From: JAWLHA01 sp041690535
Lineage (GTDB): Bacteria; Pseudomonadota; Gammaproteobacteria; Thiohalomonadales; Thiohalomonadaceae
Direction: 5' to 3'
Length of the DNA: 17,130 nucleotides
Assembly: GCA_041690535.1 (NCBI GenBank)
Contig: JAWLHA010000077.1
Location: 1 to 17,130 of the forward strand
Shown: piece by piece, positions 5,101 through 13,182 of the stretch
How positions within the stretch are numbered: the stretch's first letter is position 1
Layout: the number at the start of each line of letters is the position of its first letter
Position numbers and translations under genes: made by a program
Notes under the pieces: generated by a model
Database searches by the model: none
The model's input: the letters and a program-made list of their open reading frames with translations, nothing else
What the model was told of the DNA's origin: nothing

Positions 5101-6981
5101 TCACGGCCTCCGGCGTCGGACGATGTAGACACGCTGGCCGGGGTGGATGAGGTCCGGATCGGCGATGTTGCTGGCGCGGGCCAGTTCCGGATAGCGGAAG
5201 GGGTTGCCGATGTAGCGCGCGGCGATGGCCCACAGCGTGTCCCCCCGCACCACCGTGTGGACGACCAGACACTCGATGGCCTCCTCTTCGCATCCCGCCT
5301 CGTCGATGGGGAGGGGCGCGGGGCGGGCCGCCCCGGCCTCAAGGGCCAGGGGGGCTTCTTCGGGGGGGACGGGCAGGTGCCCTTGGTCGGCATCGGGGGA
5401 GGGGGGCGCCTCCAGCACGATCCGGATACCGTCTGGCACCGGTTCGATGGTGATCGGAACCGGGACGGTGGCCGCGGCTACTGGCCTGGGCAGCTCCGTC
5501 GAGGTGAGCGCGTCAACCGCCTCGGCAGCCGTCTCCCGTGGCAGCGCAAGGGGCTCCTGAGCAGATGCCCCCACGAGGCCTTCCGGGGCCGGGCGGGCCA
5601 CGGGATCGCCTTCGGGGCCTGCGGCAATGGCCACCGGGGCGGAGGGCGAATACGGGCGCGTCCCCCTGTCACGCTCCCCAGGGGCCGGCCCCGGTGTGTT
5701 GTCGGAGCCACCCTGGCCGGCGCCCGTGTCCGTTTCGGGCGGATGGGCACCGCCCTCGGTCCGCTCCCCCGTGGGCCCCTCGCCCATGGCCCCCTCCCGT
5801 TGGGCCACCACTCTCTGTTGAACCTCCTCCCCGGGCGAGGCGGGCGACTCGGCGTGGGTCGCTTCTGTCTCGCCCGGGGCGGCGCCCCCGCGAGGCGTGC
5901 CCGGACCCTCTGCTTCCCAAAAGGGGGGCACCGCAGCGGCGGGTTCGCCCCACTGGAGGGGGGCGACAGGGGAGGACTTCGGCACCTCCCCCTCCCACGG
6001 GTAGGGCGAGGTGGTCTGTACGGTCGGGATCGCCGGTTGACGCTCGGTCGCATCGCCCCACCACGGGCCGAAGTAGGCCGCTGCGGCCAGGGCGAGCACG
6101 ACCGCAACGCCGAGCTCCGGCAGCGCTGAGCGTTCGGGGGAGGGCTCGGGCACTGCGGGGGAGGGGGGCGGCGGCGTTTCCCGCGGCGGTGGGTGATGGT
6201 TCGGCGCCTGGGGCGCCCCGGCGGTCGGACGCTCGGCCGCAGAGCGGCGGGACGGGGCGGTGGCGGGAGTTGTGTGCGCGGGGGGAGCCCGCTTGGCGGC
6301 GGTGTTGCGATTCCTGCCGACGGGGGGAGGTGCCTCGGGGGCGCTGCCGGTTCGCGGCCCCTGCCGCACCGGGGGGGCGTGGCTGCGCGCCGGGGGGGCC
6401 GCTGCGCCGCTTGCCTCGGCTTGAGGCCGGGCCGGTTCGGCAGGCGTGAGGGGCCGCCGCCCGGGGGCCGCGCGCCGGGCCGCTCCGGTCTCTGGCGCGT
6501 CCATGTGTCGGTGGTGAGATGCGGCGCCGGGGGGAGAGAAGTGGTGGGAGATCCGGGTGAGGAGTTCGGCGCTGAGCCGAAGCAGCCGGGCCGGCTCGGT
6601 GCAGAGCACGGTTGAACCCTGGTGCCAGAAGGCGCAGCTGAAGATGTCGCGCGGCACATCCGCCGGCAGGGGCAGCAGGCGCTCCGGTTCGACCAGTCCA
6701 ACCACCTGGTCCACCCGAAAGCCGTAGTCGGTCCCCCCCAGGCGCGTGGTGACGAGCCGGCCGCCGGCGCCGGGGTCGAGTCCCAGGCGGCGGCGCAGAT
6801 CGATCACCGCCCCGACGGCGTGGTGATGCTGGAACAGGCCGTCTGTGGCGGGGGCACCGCCCGGCAGCGGGGTGATGTGGGCGGGGGGAAGGGCCACGTC
6901 GGCCACCGCTTCGGCCGGCAGGGCCAGCGTGATCGGACCGACTCGGAAGACCAGCAGCAGTGTGGACGAAGACTCTCCCAT
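5101..6981 (-). CDS. CheW-like / transmembrane / LysM fusion protein
   Basis: This 626-aa protein has three parts. Residues about 5-150 have a CheW-like pattern: hydrophobic strand LLLVFRVGPITLALPAEAV, then GAVIDLRRRLGL, then YGFRVDQVVGLVEPERLLPLP. Residues 160-285 are Pro, Ala and Arg rich and strongly basic. A single membrane segment lies at about 288-307 (LPELGVAVVLALAAAAYFG). Residues 310-570 are acidic, Pro/Glu rich and low in complexity. The C-terminus (573-622) is a LysM domain with VVRGDTLWAIAARYIGNP and DPDLIHPGQRVYIV. Charge bias puts the N-terminus inside and LysM in the periplasm. CheW domains dock CheA kinases and receptors; LysM binds peptidoglycan. The architecture loosely recalls FimV, a polar organiser, but with CheW instead of TPRs. 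ATG at 6981 has a GAGG nearby. It sits 79 bp after rsmA, where apaG is expected. Domain calls are by eye. Confidence 0.8.
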   Translation of the reverse strand: MGESSSTLLLVFRVGPITLALPAEAVADVALPPAHITPLPGGAPATDGLFQHHHAVGAVIDLRRRLGLDPGAGGRLVTTRLGGTDYGFRVDQVVGLVEPERLLPLPADVPRDIFSCAFWHQGSTVLCTEPARLLRLSAELLTRISHHFSPPGAASHHRHMDAPETGAARRAAPGRRPLTPAEPARPQAEASGAAAPPARSHAPPVRQGPRTGSAPEAPPPVGRNRNTAAKRAPPAHTTPATAPSRRSAAERPTAGAPQAPNHHPPPRETPPPPSPAVPEPSPERSALPELGVAVVLALAAAAYFGPWWGDATERQPAIPTVQTTSPYPWEGEVPKSSPVAPLQWGEPAAAVPPFWEAEGPGTPRGGAAPGETEATHAESPASPGEEVQQRVVAQREGAMGEGPTGERTEGGAHPPETDTGAGQGGSDNTPGPAPGERDRGTRPYSPSAPVAIAAGPEGDPVARPAPEGLVGASAQEPLALPRETAAEAVDALTSTELPRPVAAATVPVPITIEPVPDGIRIVLEAPPSPDADQGHLPVPPEEAPLALEAGAARPAPLPIDEAGCEEEAIECLVVHTVVRGDTLWAIAARYIGNPFRYPELARASNIADPDLIHPGQRVYIVRRRRP

Positions 6982-7060
6982 GGGCCTCGATGTGGCCTGC
7001 CTCGGCAGTGGTGAGCGGCGACACCGTTATCGGCCGCTGTCGCCGAGGCCTTGAACCGGA

Positions 7061-7843
7061 TCACTTCAGCTTGGCATGCACCGCATTGGTCAGGAGGGCG
7101 AACTCCGCCAGCGTGAGGGTCTCGGGGCGGCGGCCGGGATCGATCCCGAGGGCCTCGATCTCGCTCCCCGCGACGAGGGGCTTGAGGGTATTGCGCAGGG
7201 TTTTGCGCCGCTGCGAGAAGGCCTGCGCAACCACCTGGGAGAGGGTTTGGACGCTCTGCACCTCCACCGGGGGGTGCTCATGGGGCACCAGCCGTACGAT
7301 GGCCGAGTAGACCTTGGGCGGTGGATAGAAGGCGCCGGGCGGTACGGTGAACAGGCGCTCCACCCGACAGTGATACTGCACCATGATGCCGAGCCGTCCG
7401 TAGTCGGAGGTGCCGGGCTGGGCAGCGAGCCGGTCGACCACCTCCTTCTGCAGCATGAAGTGCATGTCGCGAATGCAGCGTGACTGCTCCAGCAGGTGGA
7501 ACAGCAGTGGGGTGGAGATGTTGTACGGCAGGTTGCCGACCACCCGAAGCGGCGCGTCCTCGGCCAGCGTGCAGAAGTCGAACTTGAGCGCATCGGCGCT
7601 GTGCACGCGCAGCTCGCCGCCCGTGCAGGCGGCCTGCAGTTTGGGGATGAGATCGCGGTCGAGCTCCACCACATCCATGGCGCCCACCAGCGGCAGTAAC
7701 TCCCGGGTCAGGGCCCCCAGGCCGGGGCCAATCTCCACCAGCCGATCGCCGGGGCGTGCCGCGATGGAGGCGACGATCCGGCCGATGACGCCGGGATCGT
7801 GCAGAAAGTTCTGGCCGAAGCGCTTGCGGGGACGGTGGTTCAT
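7061..7843 (-). CDS. rsmA: 16S rRNA dimethyladenosine transferase RsmA (KsgA)
   Basis: This 260-aa protein uses S-adenosylmethionine to dimethylate the two adjacent adenosines in helix 45 of 16S rRNA (A1518/A1519 in E. coli numbering, EC 2.1.1.182), a late step in 30S assembly. Motifs are KRFGQNFL at 8-14, the SAM loop EIGPGLGALT at 37-46, the acidic VELD at about 59-62 and the catalytic NLPYNIS at 104-110. I chose ATG at 7843, giving MNHRPRKRFGQ; an in-frame GTG at 7888 would add 15 residues not typical of the family. It is the fourth gene in the lptD-surA-pdxA-rsmA series. A family-A element separates it from pdxA. The usual downstream partner apaG is replaced by the CheW-LysM gene. Confidence 0.97.
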   Translation of the reverse strand: MNHRPRKRFGQNFLHDPGVIGRIVASIAARPGDRLVEIGPGLGALTRELLPLVGAMDVVELDRDLIPKLQAACTGGELRVHSADALKFDFCTLAEDAPLRVVGNLPYNISTPLLFHLLEQSRCIRDMHFMLQKEVVDRLAAQPGTSDYGRLGIMVQYHCRVERLFTVPPGAFYPPPKVYSAIVRLVPHEHPPVEVQSVQTLSQVVAQAFSQRRKTLRNTLKPLVAGSEIEALGIDPGRRPETLTLAEFALLTNAVHAKLK

Positions 7844-7910
7844 GGGGCAGGGTCCGGGCTGAGACAACAGGGGCGGGAAGGGTAGCACGTAAGGTCAGGG
7901 ACGAGATACG

Positions 7911-7973
7911 CAGGGTGAACGCATACTTAGGTCACGGCCGTGCTGTGAGCGATATGAGTATGCGTTTACCCTG
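7911..7973. repeat. Short 63-bp family-A copy, overlaps 3' end of pdxA
   Basis: CAGGGTGAACGCATAC at 7911-7926 and GTATGCGTTTACCCTG at 7958-7973 form the terminal inverted repeat with a single mismatch. The middle keeps only GTCACGGCCGTGCTGTGAGCG. Compared with the full copy at 13922-14137, about 150 bp of the interior are gone. Positions 7932-7973 are read as the end of pdxA, including its stop codon. No flanking duplication is visible. Confidence 0.85.
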
Positions 7974-8990
7974 GGGCAATCTGGCAGCCACTGGCGATCC
8001 CTCGCATCTGCGGTCCCGGGTCATTTCCATGGCCACCTCCACCGCGTACTCCAGGCTCCCGAGCTCCGCCTTGCCGGTGCCGGCCAGCTCGAGGGCGGTG
8101 CCGTGGTCGACGGAGGTGCGGATGATGGGCAGGCCGAGGGTGACGTTGACCGCACGGCCGAAGCCCTTGTGTTTGAGGACCGGCAGCCCCTGGTCGTGGT
8201 ACATGGCGAGCACCGCGTCCACCCCCTCCAGATGGCGGGGGACGAACGCGGTGTCGGCCGGGAGCGGGCCGACCAGCCTCATCCCCTCGGCGCGTAGCCG
8301 ATCCAGCAGAGGTTCAATGATCTCGATCTCCTCCCGGCCGAGATGGCCGCCTTCCCCGGCGTGGGGGTTGAGGCCGCAGACGAGGATGGTGGGGGAGGGC
8401 AGGCCGAAGCGGCGGGTGAGGTCGGTGTGCAGGATCCGCATCACCTGCTCCAGCCGCTCCGTTGTAATGGCGTCGGGGACCTCCCTCAGGGGCAGATGGG
8501 TGGTGGCGAGTGCCACCCGCAGTCCCGGGGTGGCGAGCATCATCACCACCCGCGGGGTGCCGGTGAGCTCGGCCAGAAACTCGGTATGCCCGGTGAAGGG
8601 GATCCCGGCCTCATTGATTATGCCCTTGTGCACCGGTCCGGTGACCAGCCCCTGCAGCACGCCCGTTGAACAGAGCGCCACCGCCTGGCGCAGCGTCTCC
8701 AGCACGTAGGGGGCATTGGCCGCCTCCAGCCGCCCGGGGAGGCCGCCCTGGCGCAGAGGGACGTGCGCCACGCTCAGGGTTCCGGGGGTCCGGGCGGGTG
8801 GCGTCCCGGGCTGGAAGGGCTCCAGCCGGAGGGCCAGGCCCAGGGCGCGCGCGCGCCCGGCGAGAAGCTCCCGGTCGGCGATGGCCACCAGGCCGGCCTG
8901 GCGTTCGCGCTGGGCAAGCAGCACGGCAAGGTCGGGCCCGATGCCCGCCGGTTCGCCGGGGGTGAGGGCCAGTCGGACGTCGGCGGCCAC
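7932..8990 (-). CDS. pdxA: 4-hydroxythreonine-4-phosphate dehydrogenase PdxA with repeat-derived C-terminus
   Basis: This 352-aa protein catalyses the NAD-dependent oxidation of 4-phosphohydroxy-threonine in the DXP-dependent pyridoxal phosphate pathway (EC 1.1.1.262). It has TPGEPAGIGPD near residues 10-20 and the metal-binding histidine contexts GHTEFLAELTG, GLNPHAGEGGHLG and YHDQGLPVLKH. The conserved core ends with GTALELAGTGKAELGS followed by a helix of the usual kind. The E. coli enzyme, 329 aa, stops about there. Here about 25 further residues follow. The last 14 or so (PQGKRILISLTARP) are encoded by the family-A element, which also gives the TGA stop. The start is GTG at 8990, two nt after the surA stop. 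Core function is very likely retained; the effect of the tail is unknown. Confidence 0.95.
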   Translation of the reverse strand: MAADVRLALTPGEPAGIGPDLAVLLAQRERQAGLVAIADRELLAGRARALGLALRLEPFQPGTPPARTPGTLSVAHVPLRQGGLPGRLEAANAPYVLETLRQAVALCSTGVLQGLVTGPVHKGIINEAGIPFTGHTEFLAELTGTPRVVMMLATPGLRVALATTHLPLREVPDAITTERLEQVMRILHTDLTRRFGLPSPTILVCGLNPHAGEGGHLGREEIEIIEPLLDRLRAEGMRLVGPLPADTAFVPRHLEGVDAVLAMYHDQGLPVLKHKGFGRAVNVTLGLPIIRTSVDHGTALELAGTGKAELGSLEYAVEVAMEMTRDRRCEGSPVAARLPQGKRILISLTARP

Positions 8991-8992
8991 CG

Positions 8993-10285
8993 TCAGCTGT
9001 CCAGGCGAATGGTCACGTAGGATTCGTCGCGCATGCGCCGGAGCCAGTTCTCCAGCTCCTCTTCCATTTTGCGTTGGCGCAGCGCCTCCCGCGCCTGGTT
9101 GCGAATGTGCTCCTCGGTGTCGTCGTGGTCGCGGCGCTCGAGGACCTGGACGATATGCCAGCCGAACTGGCTCCTGAAAGGTTCGCTCACCTGCCCCGGG
9201 GCGAGCTTGCCCATCGCCTCCTCGAAGGCCGGGACAAACATGCCGGGGTTGGCCCAGCCCAGATCGCCCCCCTGACTGGCAGAGCCGGTGTCATCGGAGT
9301 TGGCCCGGGCCAGGCGATCGAAGTCCTCCCCATCGAGGATACGGTCGCGCAGGCGCAGCAAGCGGGCTCGGGCTTGCTCGTCACTGGTGATCGCGTCGGT
9401 GCGGATGAGGATGTGGCGGGCGTGGGTCTGGCGGACCACATGCTTGGTCTCTCCCCGCTTCTCCGCCAGCCTCAGGATGTGAAAACCGCTCGGGCTGCGG
9501 ATGGGGTCACTGATCGCTCCGACCGCCATCTTGAGCGCGACTTCGGAGAACAGCGTCGGCAGCTGCCCAGCCTTGCGCCACCCCAGGTCGCCCCCTTCGA
9601 GCGCCTGCTGGCCATCGGAGTAGGAGACCGCCATTTCGCGGAAATCGGCCCCGGACCGGAGTCGCCCGAGCAGCTCCTCCGCCCGGGCCTTGGCGGCCTG
9701 AATCTCGGCAGGGCGGGCCGCCTCGGGCACTGCGATGAGGATGTGCTCCAGTCGGTACTCCGTCCCTTCGGCGCCTTCGGCCTGGCGGTGGGCGAGGTAG
9801 TTCTCCACCTCCTGGGGCGTGATCACGATCCGGCTCTCCACCTGGCGGCTGCGTAGGCGGCTGATGGTGAGTTCGTTGCGGATCTCCTCGCGGAAGTCGG
9901 CGAATTTGAAACCATCGCGCTCCAGCACCTGGCGGAACTGCGCCAGGGTGAGGCCGTTGTCCCTGGCGATCTTTCCAATCACCTCGTTGAGGTTCTCGTC
10001 GTCCACCCGTATCCCGGCCCGGCTGGCCATCTTGAGCTGCAGCCGCTCCACGATGAGCCGCTCGAGCACCTGGCGCTGCAGAATGTTGTCCGCCGGCAGC
10101 GGTGTCTTGCTCTGGCGCAACTGCGCCACGATGGTCTCCAGGCGGTCCTTCAGCTCCTGGTAGGTGATCACGTCATCGTCCACGATGGCGACGATGCGGT
10201 TCAGCTCCTGAACGCGTGCCGCCGTGGCGGGCAGGCTCCACGTGGCGACCGAGAGTGCGGCGAGGAGGGCAACGATAAGGCGCAT
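8993..10285 (-). CDS. surA: Periplasmic chaperone and peptidyl-prolyl isomerase SurA
   Basis: This 430-aa protein is the periplasmic chaperone that escorts unfolded outer-membrane proteins, including LptD, to the BAM complex. The signal peptide is at 1-22 (LIVALLAALSVATWSLPATA), followed by the conserved start VQELNRIVAIVDDDVIT and the N-terminal chaperone module to about 150. Two parvulin (PpiC) domains follow; the first begins with EYRLEHILIAVP at 166 and the second with THARHILIRTD at about 290. The C-terminal helix closes the protein. Length equals the E. coli protein (428 aa). ATG at 10285 has an AGAG upstream. It follows lptD by 18 nt and precedes pdxA by 2 nt, so these genes are very probably cotranscribed. 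The pairing with its client lptD is the conserved order. Confidence 0.97.
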   Translation of the reverse strand: MRLIVALLAALSVATWSLPATAARVQELNRIVAIVDDDVITYQELKDRLETIVAQLRQSKTPLPADNILQRQVLERLIVERLQLKMASRAGIRVDDENLNEVIGKIARDNGLTLAQFRQVLERDGFKFADFREEIRNELTISRLRSRQVESRIVITPQEVENYLAHRQAEGAEGTEYRLEHILIAVPEAARPAEIQAAKARAEELLGRLRSGADFREMAVSYSDGQQALEGGDLGWRKAGQLPTLFSEVALKMAVGAISDPIRSPSGFHILRLAEKRGETKHVVRQTHARHILIRTDAITSDEQARARLLRLRDRILDGEDFDRLARANSDDTGSASQGGDLGWANPGMFVPAFEEAMGKLAPGQVSEPFRSQFGWHIVQVLERRDHDDTEEHIRNQAREALRQRKMEEELENWLRRMRDESYVTIRLDS

Positions 10286-10303
10286 TATGCTCTCTGGCGT
10301 AAG

Positions 10304-12472
10304 TTAGCGATAACCAAGGATACCACGCTCCAGTTCACTCTCGAGCGCATTGCCGATGTTGGCCAGCCCCTTGAGCTCCAGGGTGACGTAAATGCTGCGC
10401 TCGATATCTTCCGCAACCGGATCGAAGTGGCCGCGCCCCACCAGTCTCAGGGACCAGCAGCAGCTGCGGTACTCCAGCCCGGCGACCGTCTCCAGGGAGC
10501 GCTCGTTCTCCAGGTCGTAGTTCCAGCGCCCGATGAACTGCCACTGCGGGTTGAGCGGCCAGAAGGCGGCGAGATCCGTCTGGCGGACGGACTGGTCGCG
10601 ACGGAGCCGGTAGCTCAGGCTCACTCCGCGCTGGGTGCCGGGGACATAGCGCAGGCGCGAGGTCAGCAGCTCCTCCCGCTCCTGGTCGGGGTCGTACTGG
10701 ACCGTGGTGCTGAAATCGAGGTTGCGGCGTGGCTTCACCCCCAGTTCGCCGATGATGTCCGACTGCCCACGCTCATCTCCCGGGCTGGTCGACCCCGTGA
10801 GGGTCACCTGTCGGTCGTCGAAGTAAACGATCTGACCCACCATGGCCCGAAGCAGTTCCTCACCGCTGGACTCGGCAAGCACCCGGCTGGCGACGGCCAG
10901 CGTCAGCTGGTTGGCATCGCCCACCCGATCGGCGCCGCTGAAGCGGTTCTCGCGGAACAGCTGGCCGAAGCTGAAGTCGTACTCGGCCGTGTCGAACCGG
11001 GGAAAGGCGCTCTGATCGCGAAAAGGGACGTAGAGATAGTAGAGGCGCGGCTCCAGCGTCTGCTGCACCGCCTCTCCCCCGAAGCTGGTGAAGCGGTCGA
11101 AATAGAGCCCCCCGTCCACACTGGCCAGCGGCACCGTGCGGGTCAGCCGTTCGTCGTCGCCGCCGTCCAGCCGGTAGTCGGTGTGGCGTATGGCCAGGCG
11201 GGGACGGAAAAACCAGGCGGGGGCCTCCAGGGGAAGGGTCACGCCGGGAGAGAGGTCCAGTCGGGTACCGGTGGGCTCCCGCGAGGCGTGGGCGAAGTGC
11301 ACCAGCTCGGCGTTGCCGTCGTAGCGCAGAGCGCCCCGGCCGCGGGGTTCCATGCGGAACCGCAGCTGCGGCAGGCGCTGGTAGGGTTCCGTACCCGTGA
11401 GGGCCTGATAACCCTGCAGGCGCCCCAGGAACGACCACTGGTCGCCCCGGTAGCCCACATCGACCCGCCGCTCCAGGTGCGTCTGGCTGGTGATGCTCTG
11501 GACATCGGAGATGTCGTCGAAGTAGGCGTCATCGGTGACATAGTTGAGATTGACGGAGCTGTTCCAGCCCCGCCCCGGCCGCGCGACGTGCTGCCAGGAG
11601 GCGAAGCCGCGTTCCTTGCCGAAGAGCCGATCGTGGGGCAGGTAGTCGAGATTGAGCTCCCCCTCGTTCTGCTCGTTCAGGTAGCGGTACTCCGACAGCA
11701 GCATCGTCCCGCGCTTGCTCATGTAGCGGGGGGTGGTGGTGGCATCGCGGTTGGGGGCGATATTCCAATAGTAGGGAACGCTCAGGTCGGCGCCGTTACT
11801 GTCGGAGTTCCCGAAACTGGGGGCGAGGAAACCGCTCTTGCGTCCGCGCAGCGGGAAGTTGATGTAGGGCAGATAGGCGAACGGCACCCCCTGGAAGCGG
11901 ACCGTCACGCCGCGCGCCTCTCCGGTGTTGGTGGCGTCGTCCAGCCGCAGTGAGTCGGCACGCAACTGCCACCCCTCGTCGCCGGGGTTGCAGGTGCTGT
12001 AGGTGAGCCCCTCCAGGCGGGTGTGTTGCGGGTCGGTGATCAAGACCCGCTCGGCCGCACCGAAGGCGTGGAGATCGATCACATGGAAGCGGGTGTCGAA
12101 CATCTCGGCGATCTCCTGCGCGAGGTCCACCCGGGCCCGCTCCCCCTGCAATGAGAGCTCGGGGGTTCGGTAATGCACCCCGCCGGAGAGCTCGAGCAAC
12201 TCCGTCTCCCGGTCGTATTCGGCCTCGTCCGCCTCCAGGCGCATCCCCTCGCGCAGCACCTGCACCTCGCCGGCCAGCCGGGTGGTATTCTCCATCCCGG
12301 TGATCAGGCGGTCGGCGGACAGCAGGGTGGAGCCGATCCCCTCCGGGGCCTGCTGCGGCGGTGGCGGCGTCAGCGGGACAGGGGCGCACAGCGCCCAGGG
12401 CCCTTCCTCGGCCGCACCGGTAGAGGACAGCGCAAGAGCCAATCCCGCGCAGAGCGAACGTAGGGGTAGCAC
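10304..12472 (-). CDS. lptD: LPS-assembly protein LptD
   Basis: This 722-aa outer-membrane protein works with LptE in the last step of lipopolysaccharide export. The signal peptide is at 1-21, the OstA/LptA-like jellyroll at about 48-170 (LSADRLITGMEN through EGLTYST), and the large beta-barrel fills the rest. The four cysteines needed for the two interdomain disulfides are visible: C29, C161 (in TYSTCNPGDEGW) and the adjacent pair C671-C672 (YRSCCWSL). It is slightly shorter than the E. coli protein (784 aa). The start is GTG at 12472: in frame upstream there is a stop after seven codons and no ATG. It heads the lptD-surA-pdxA-rsmA operon. A full family-A element lies only about 92 bp upstream. 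Confidence 0.97.
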   Translation of the reverse strand: MLPLRSLCAGLALALSSTGAAEEGPWALCAPVPLTPPPPQQAPEGIGSTLLSADRLITGMENTTRLAGEVQVLREGMRLEADEAEYDRETELLELSGGVHYRTPELSLQGERARVDLAQEIAEMFDTRFHVIDLHAFGAAERVLITDPQHTRLEGLTYSTCNPGDEGWQLRADSLRLDDATNTGEARGVTVRFQGVPFAYLPYINFPLRGRKSGFLAPSFGNSDSNGADLSVPYYWNIAPNRDATTTPRYMSKRGTMLLSEYRYLNEQNEGELNLDYLPHDRLFGKERGFASWQHVARPGRGWNSSVNLNYVTDDAYFDDISDVQSITSQTHLERRVDVGYRGDQWSFLGRLQGYQALTGTEPYQRLPQLRFRMEPRGRGALRYDGNAELVHFAHASREPTGTRLDLSPGVTLPLEAPAWFFRPRLAIRHTDYRLDGGDDERLTRTVPLASVDGGLYFDRFTSFGGEAVQQTLEPRLYYLYVPFRDQSAFPRFDTAEYDFSFGQLFRENRFSGADRVGDANQLTLAVASRVLAESSGEELLRAMVGQIVYFDDRQVTLTGSTSPGDERGQSDIIGELGVKPRRNLDFSTTVQYDPDQEREELLTSRLRYVPGTQRGVSLSYRLRRDQSVRQTDLAAFWPLNPQWQFIGRWNYDLENERSLETVAGLEYRSCCWSLRLVGRGHFDPVAEDIERSIYVTLELKGLANIGNALESELERGILGYR

Positions 12473-12522
12473 GATCGGCGTTGTTTCCGATTAGGGGGAC
12501 GCAATCAAAAGCCGGTTAAAAT

Positions 12523-12552
12523 CGCATAGAACGCGCCTTCCTTCAAATGCAA
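12523..12552 (-). promoter_or_regulatory. Weak sigma70-like promoter candidate for lptD
   Basis: Read on the minus strand, TTGCAT (12547-12552) is followed after 18 nt by TATGCG (12523-12528), about 51 bp before the lptD GTG. The match to consensus is modest. It lies 12 bp from the edge of the family-A element at 12565. No convincing sigmaE-type GGAACTT box was found in the same interval. Confidence 0.3.
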
Positions 12553-12564
12553 AAAGCCTTCCAT

Positions 12565-12758
12565 CAGGGTGAACGCATACTCACCCAAGAGCGACGTGAG
12601 TCCTTGAAAGCAGGCGTCGAGCGTACAGGTACGGAAGATGATTGCTCCTGCATAATCTTCACTCCCGATATCCATGTCGGTCGTATTCACTGCGGACCTG
12701 CTTTCAAGGACTTACGTCGCTCAAAGCACGGCGGTGACGTTAGTCTGCGTTCACCCTG
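12565..12758. mobile_element. Family-A MITE-like element, full copy (194 bp)
   Basis: The ends are CAGGGTGAACGCATAC (12565-12580) and GTCTGCGTTCACCCTG (12743-12758), inverted with one mismatch. Inner arms TCCTTGAAAGCAGG and CCTGCTTTCAAGGA are also inverted, and the orientation is opposite to the copy at 13922. The flanks AGCCTTCCAT (left) and AGCCCTCTCCAT (right) look like a decayed target duplication. No transposase is encoded; the weak ORFs inside are not supported. It sits between the divergent lptD and the outer-membrane gene. Confidence 0.88.
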
Positions 12759-13182
12759 AGCCCTCTCCATGACCTGCCCGTCGCGGCTTGACGGCCGTGA
12801 TGATTCCCTCAATTGTGGACCATGGCGAGTGCACCAGTCGGCTCGGGGGGCTCGGGTCGATGAAAGCCCCTGTGGTCCGGCCAGAGTCTCCCGAGTGAGA
12901 TGGATATCACGGGAGAAAACCTCTAGATGCCGCACACTGCACAAGTGAAAACCCCATGCGTGCCCGTGGCCGTGAGCGCAGGCTTCGGGCTATCATTCGC
13001 GACGGTATTGATTTTTGGTGGCAAATGTCCTGTACCTCACTGTCGATGACCTGCGGAGGCGGTGCTGTAGATGCGGCCACAGGTCCTGTGCAGCGAGCAC
13101 GGCGATTGCCGGCCCGGACGCACTCGACTGACGCGGCCCGGGGACGCCGCATTCAACGAAACCACGTTTAAGGAGCTTAATA
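12759..13182 (+). other. 424-bp leader/intergenic region before outer-membrane gene
   Basis: No gene is supported here. A hairpin is formed by CTCCC-GA-GTGA (12888-12898) and TCACGGGAG (12907-12915). A weak promoter-like pair is TTGATT (13008-13013), 17 nt, TGTACC (13031-13036), which would give a leader of about 140 nt. A strong Shine-Dalgarno AAGGAG lies about 8 nt before the ATG at 13183. The unusual length leaves room for regulation, but I do not recognise a riboswitch or known small RNA. Confidence 0.4.

Noticed and set aside
4110..5150. Plus-strand 346-codon frame starting with MDKRSAST
   Set aside because: It starts in the family-B palindrome and is then antisense to the HExxH gene. 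Such VDKRSAST starts are a known-looking artefact of this repeat.
7017..7044. Possible terminator between rsmA and the CheW-LysM gene (GGCGACA...TGTCGCC)
   Set aside because: Only a 7-bp stem with a 14-nt loop and no U-tract; not enough to call.
10427..11953. Long plus-strand open frame opposite lptD
   Set aside because: It lies fully antisense to the well-supported lptD and its translation is a GC-biased shadow without recognisable domains.
12505..12690. Small minus-strand ORF of 61 codons upstream of lptD
   Set aside because: It is mostly family-A repeat sequence read through and has no ribosome binding site or homology pattern.
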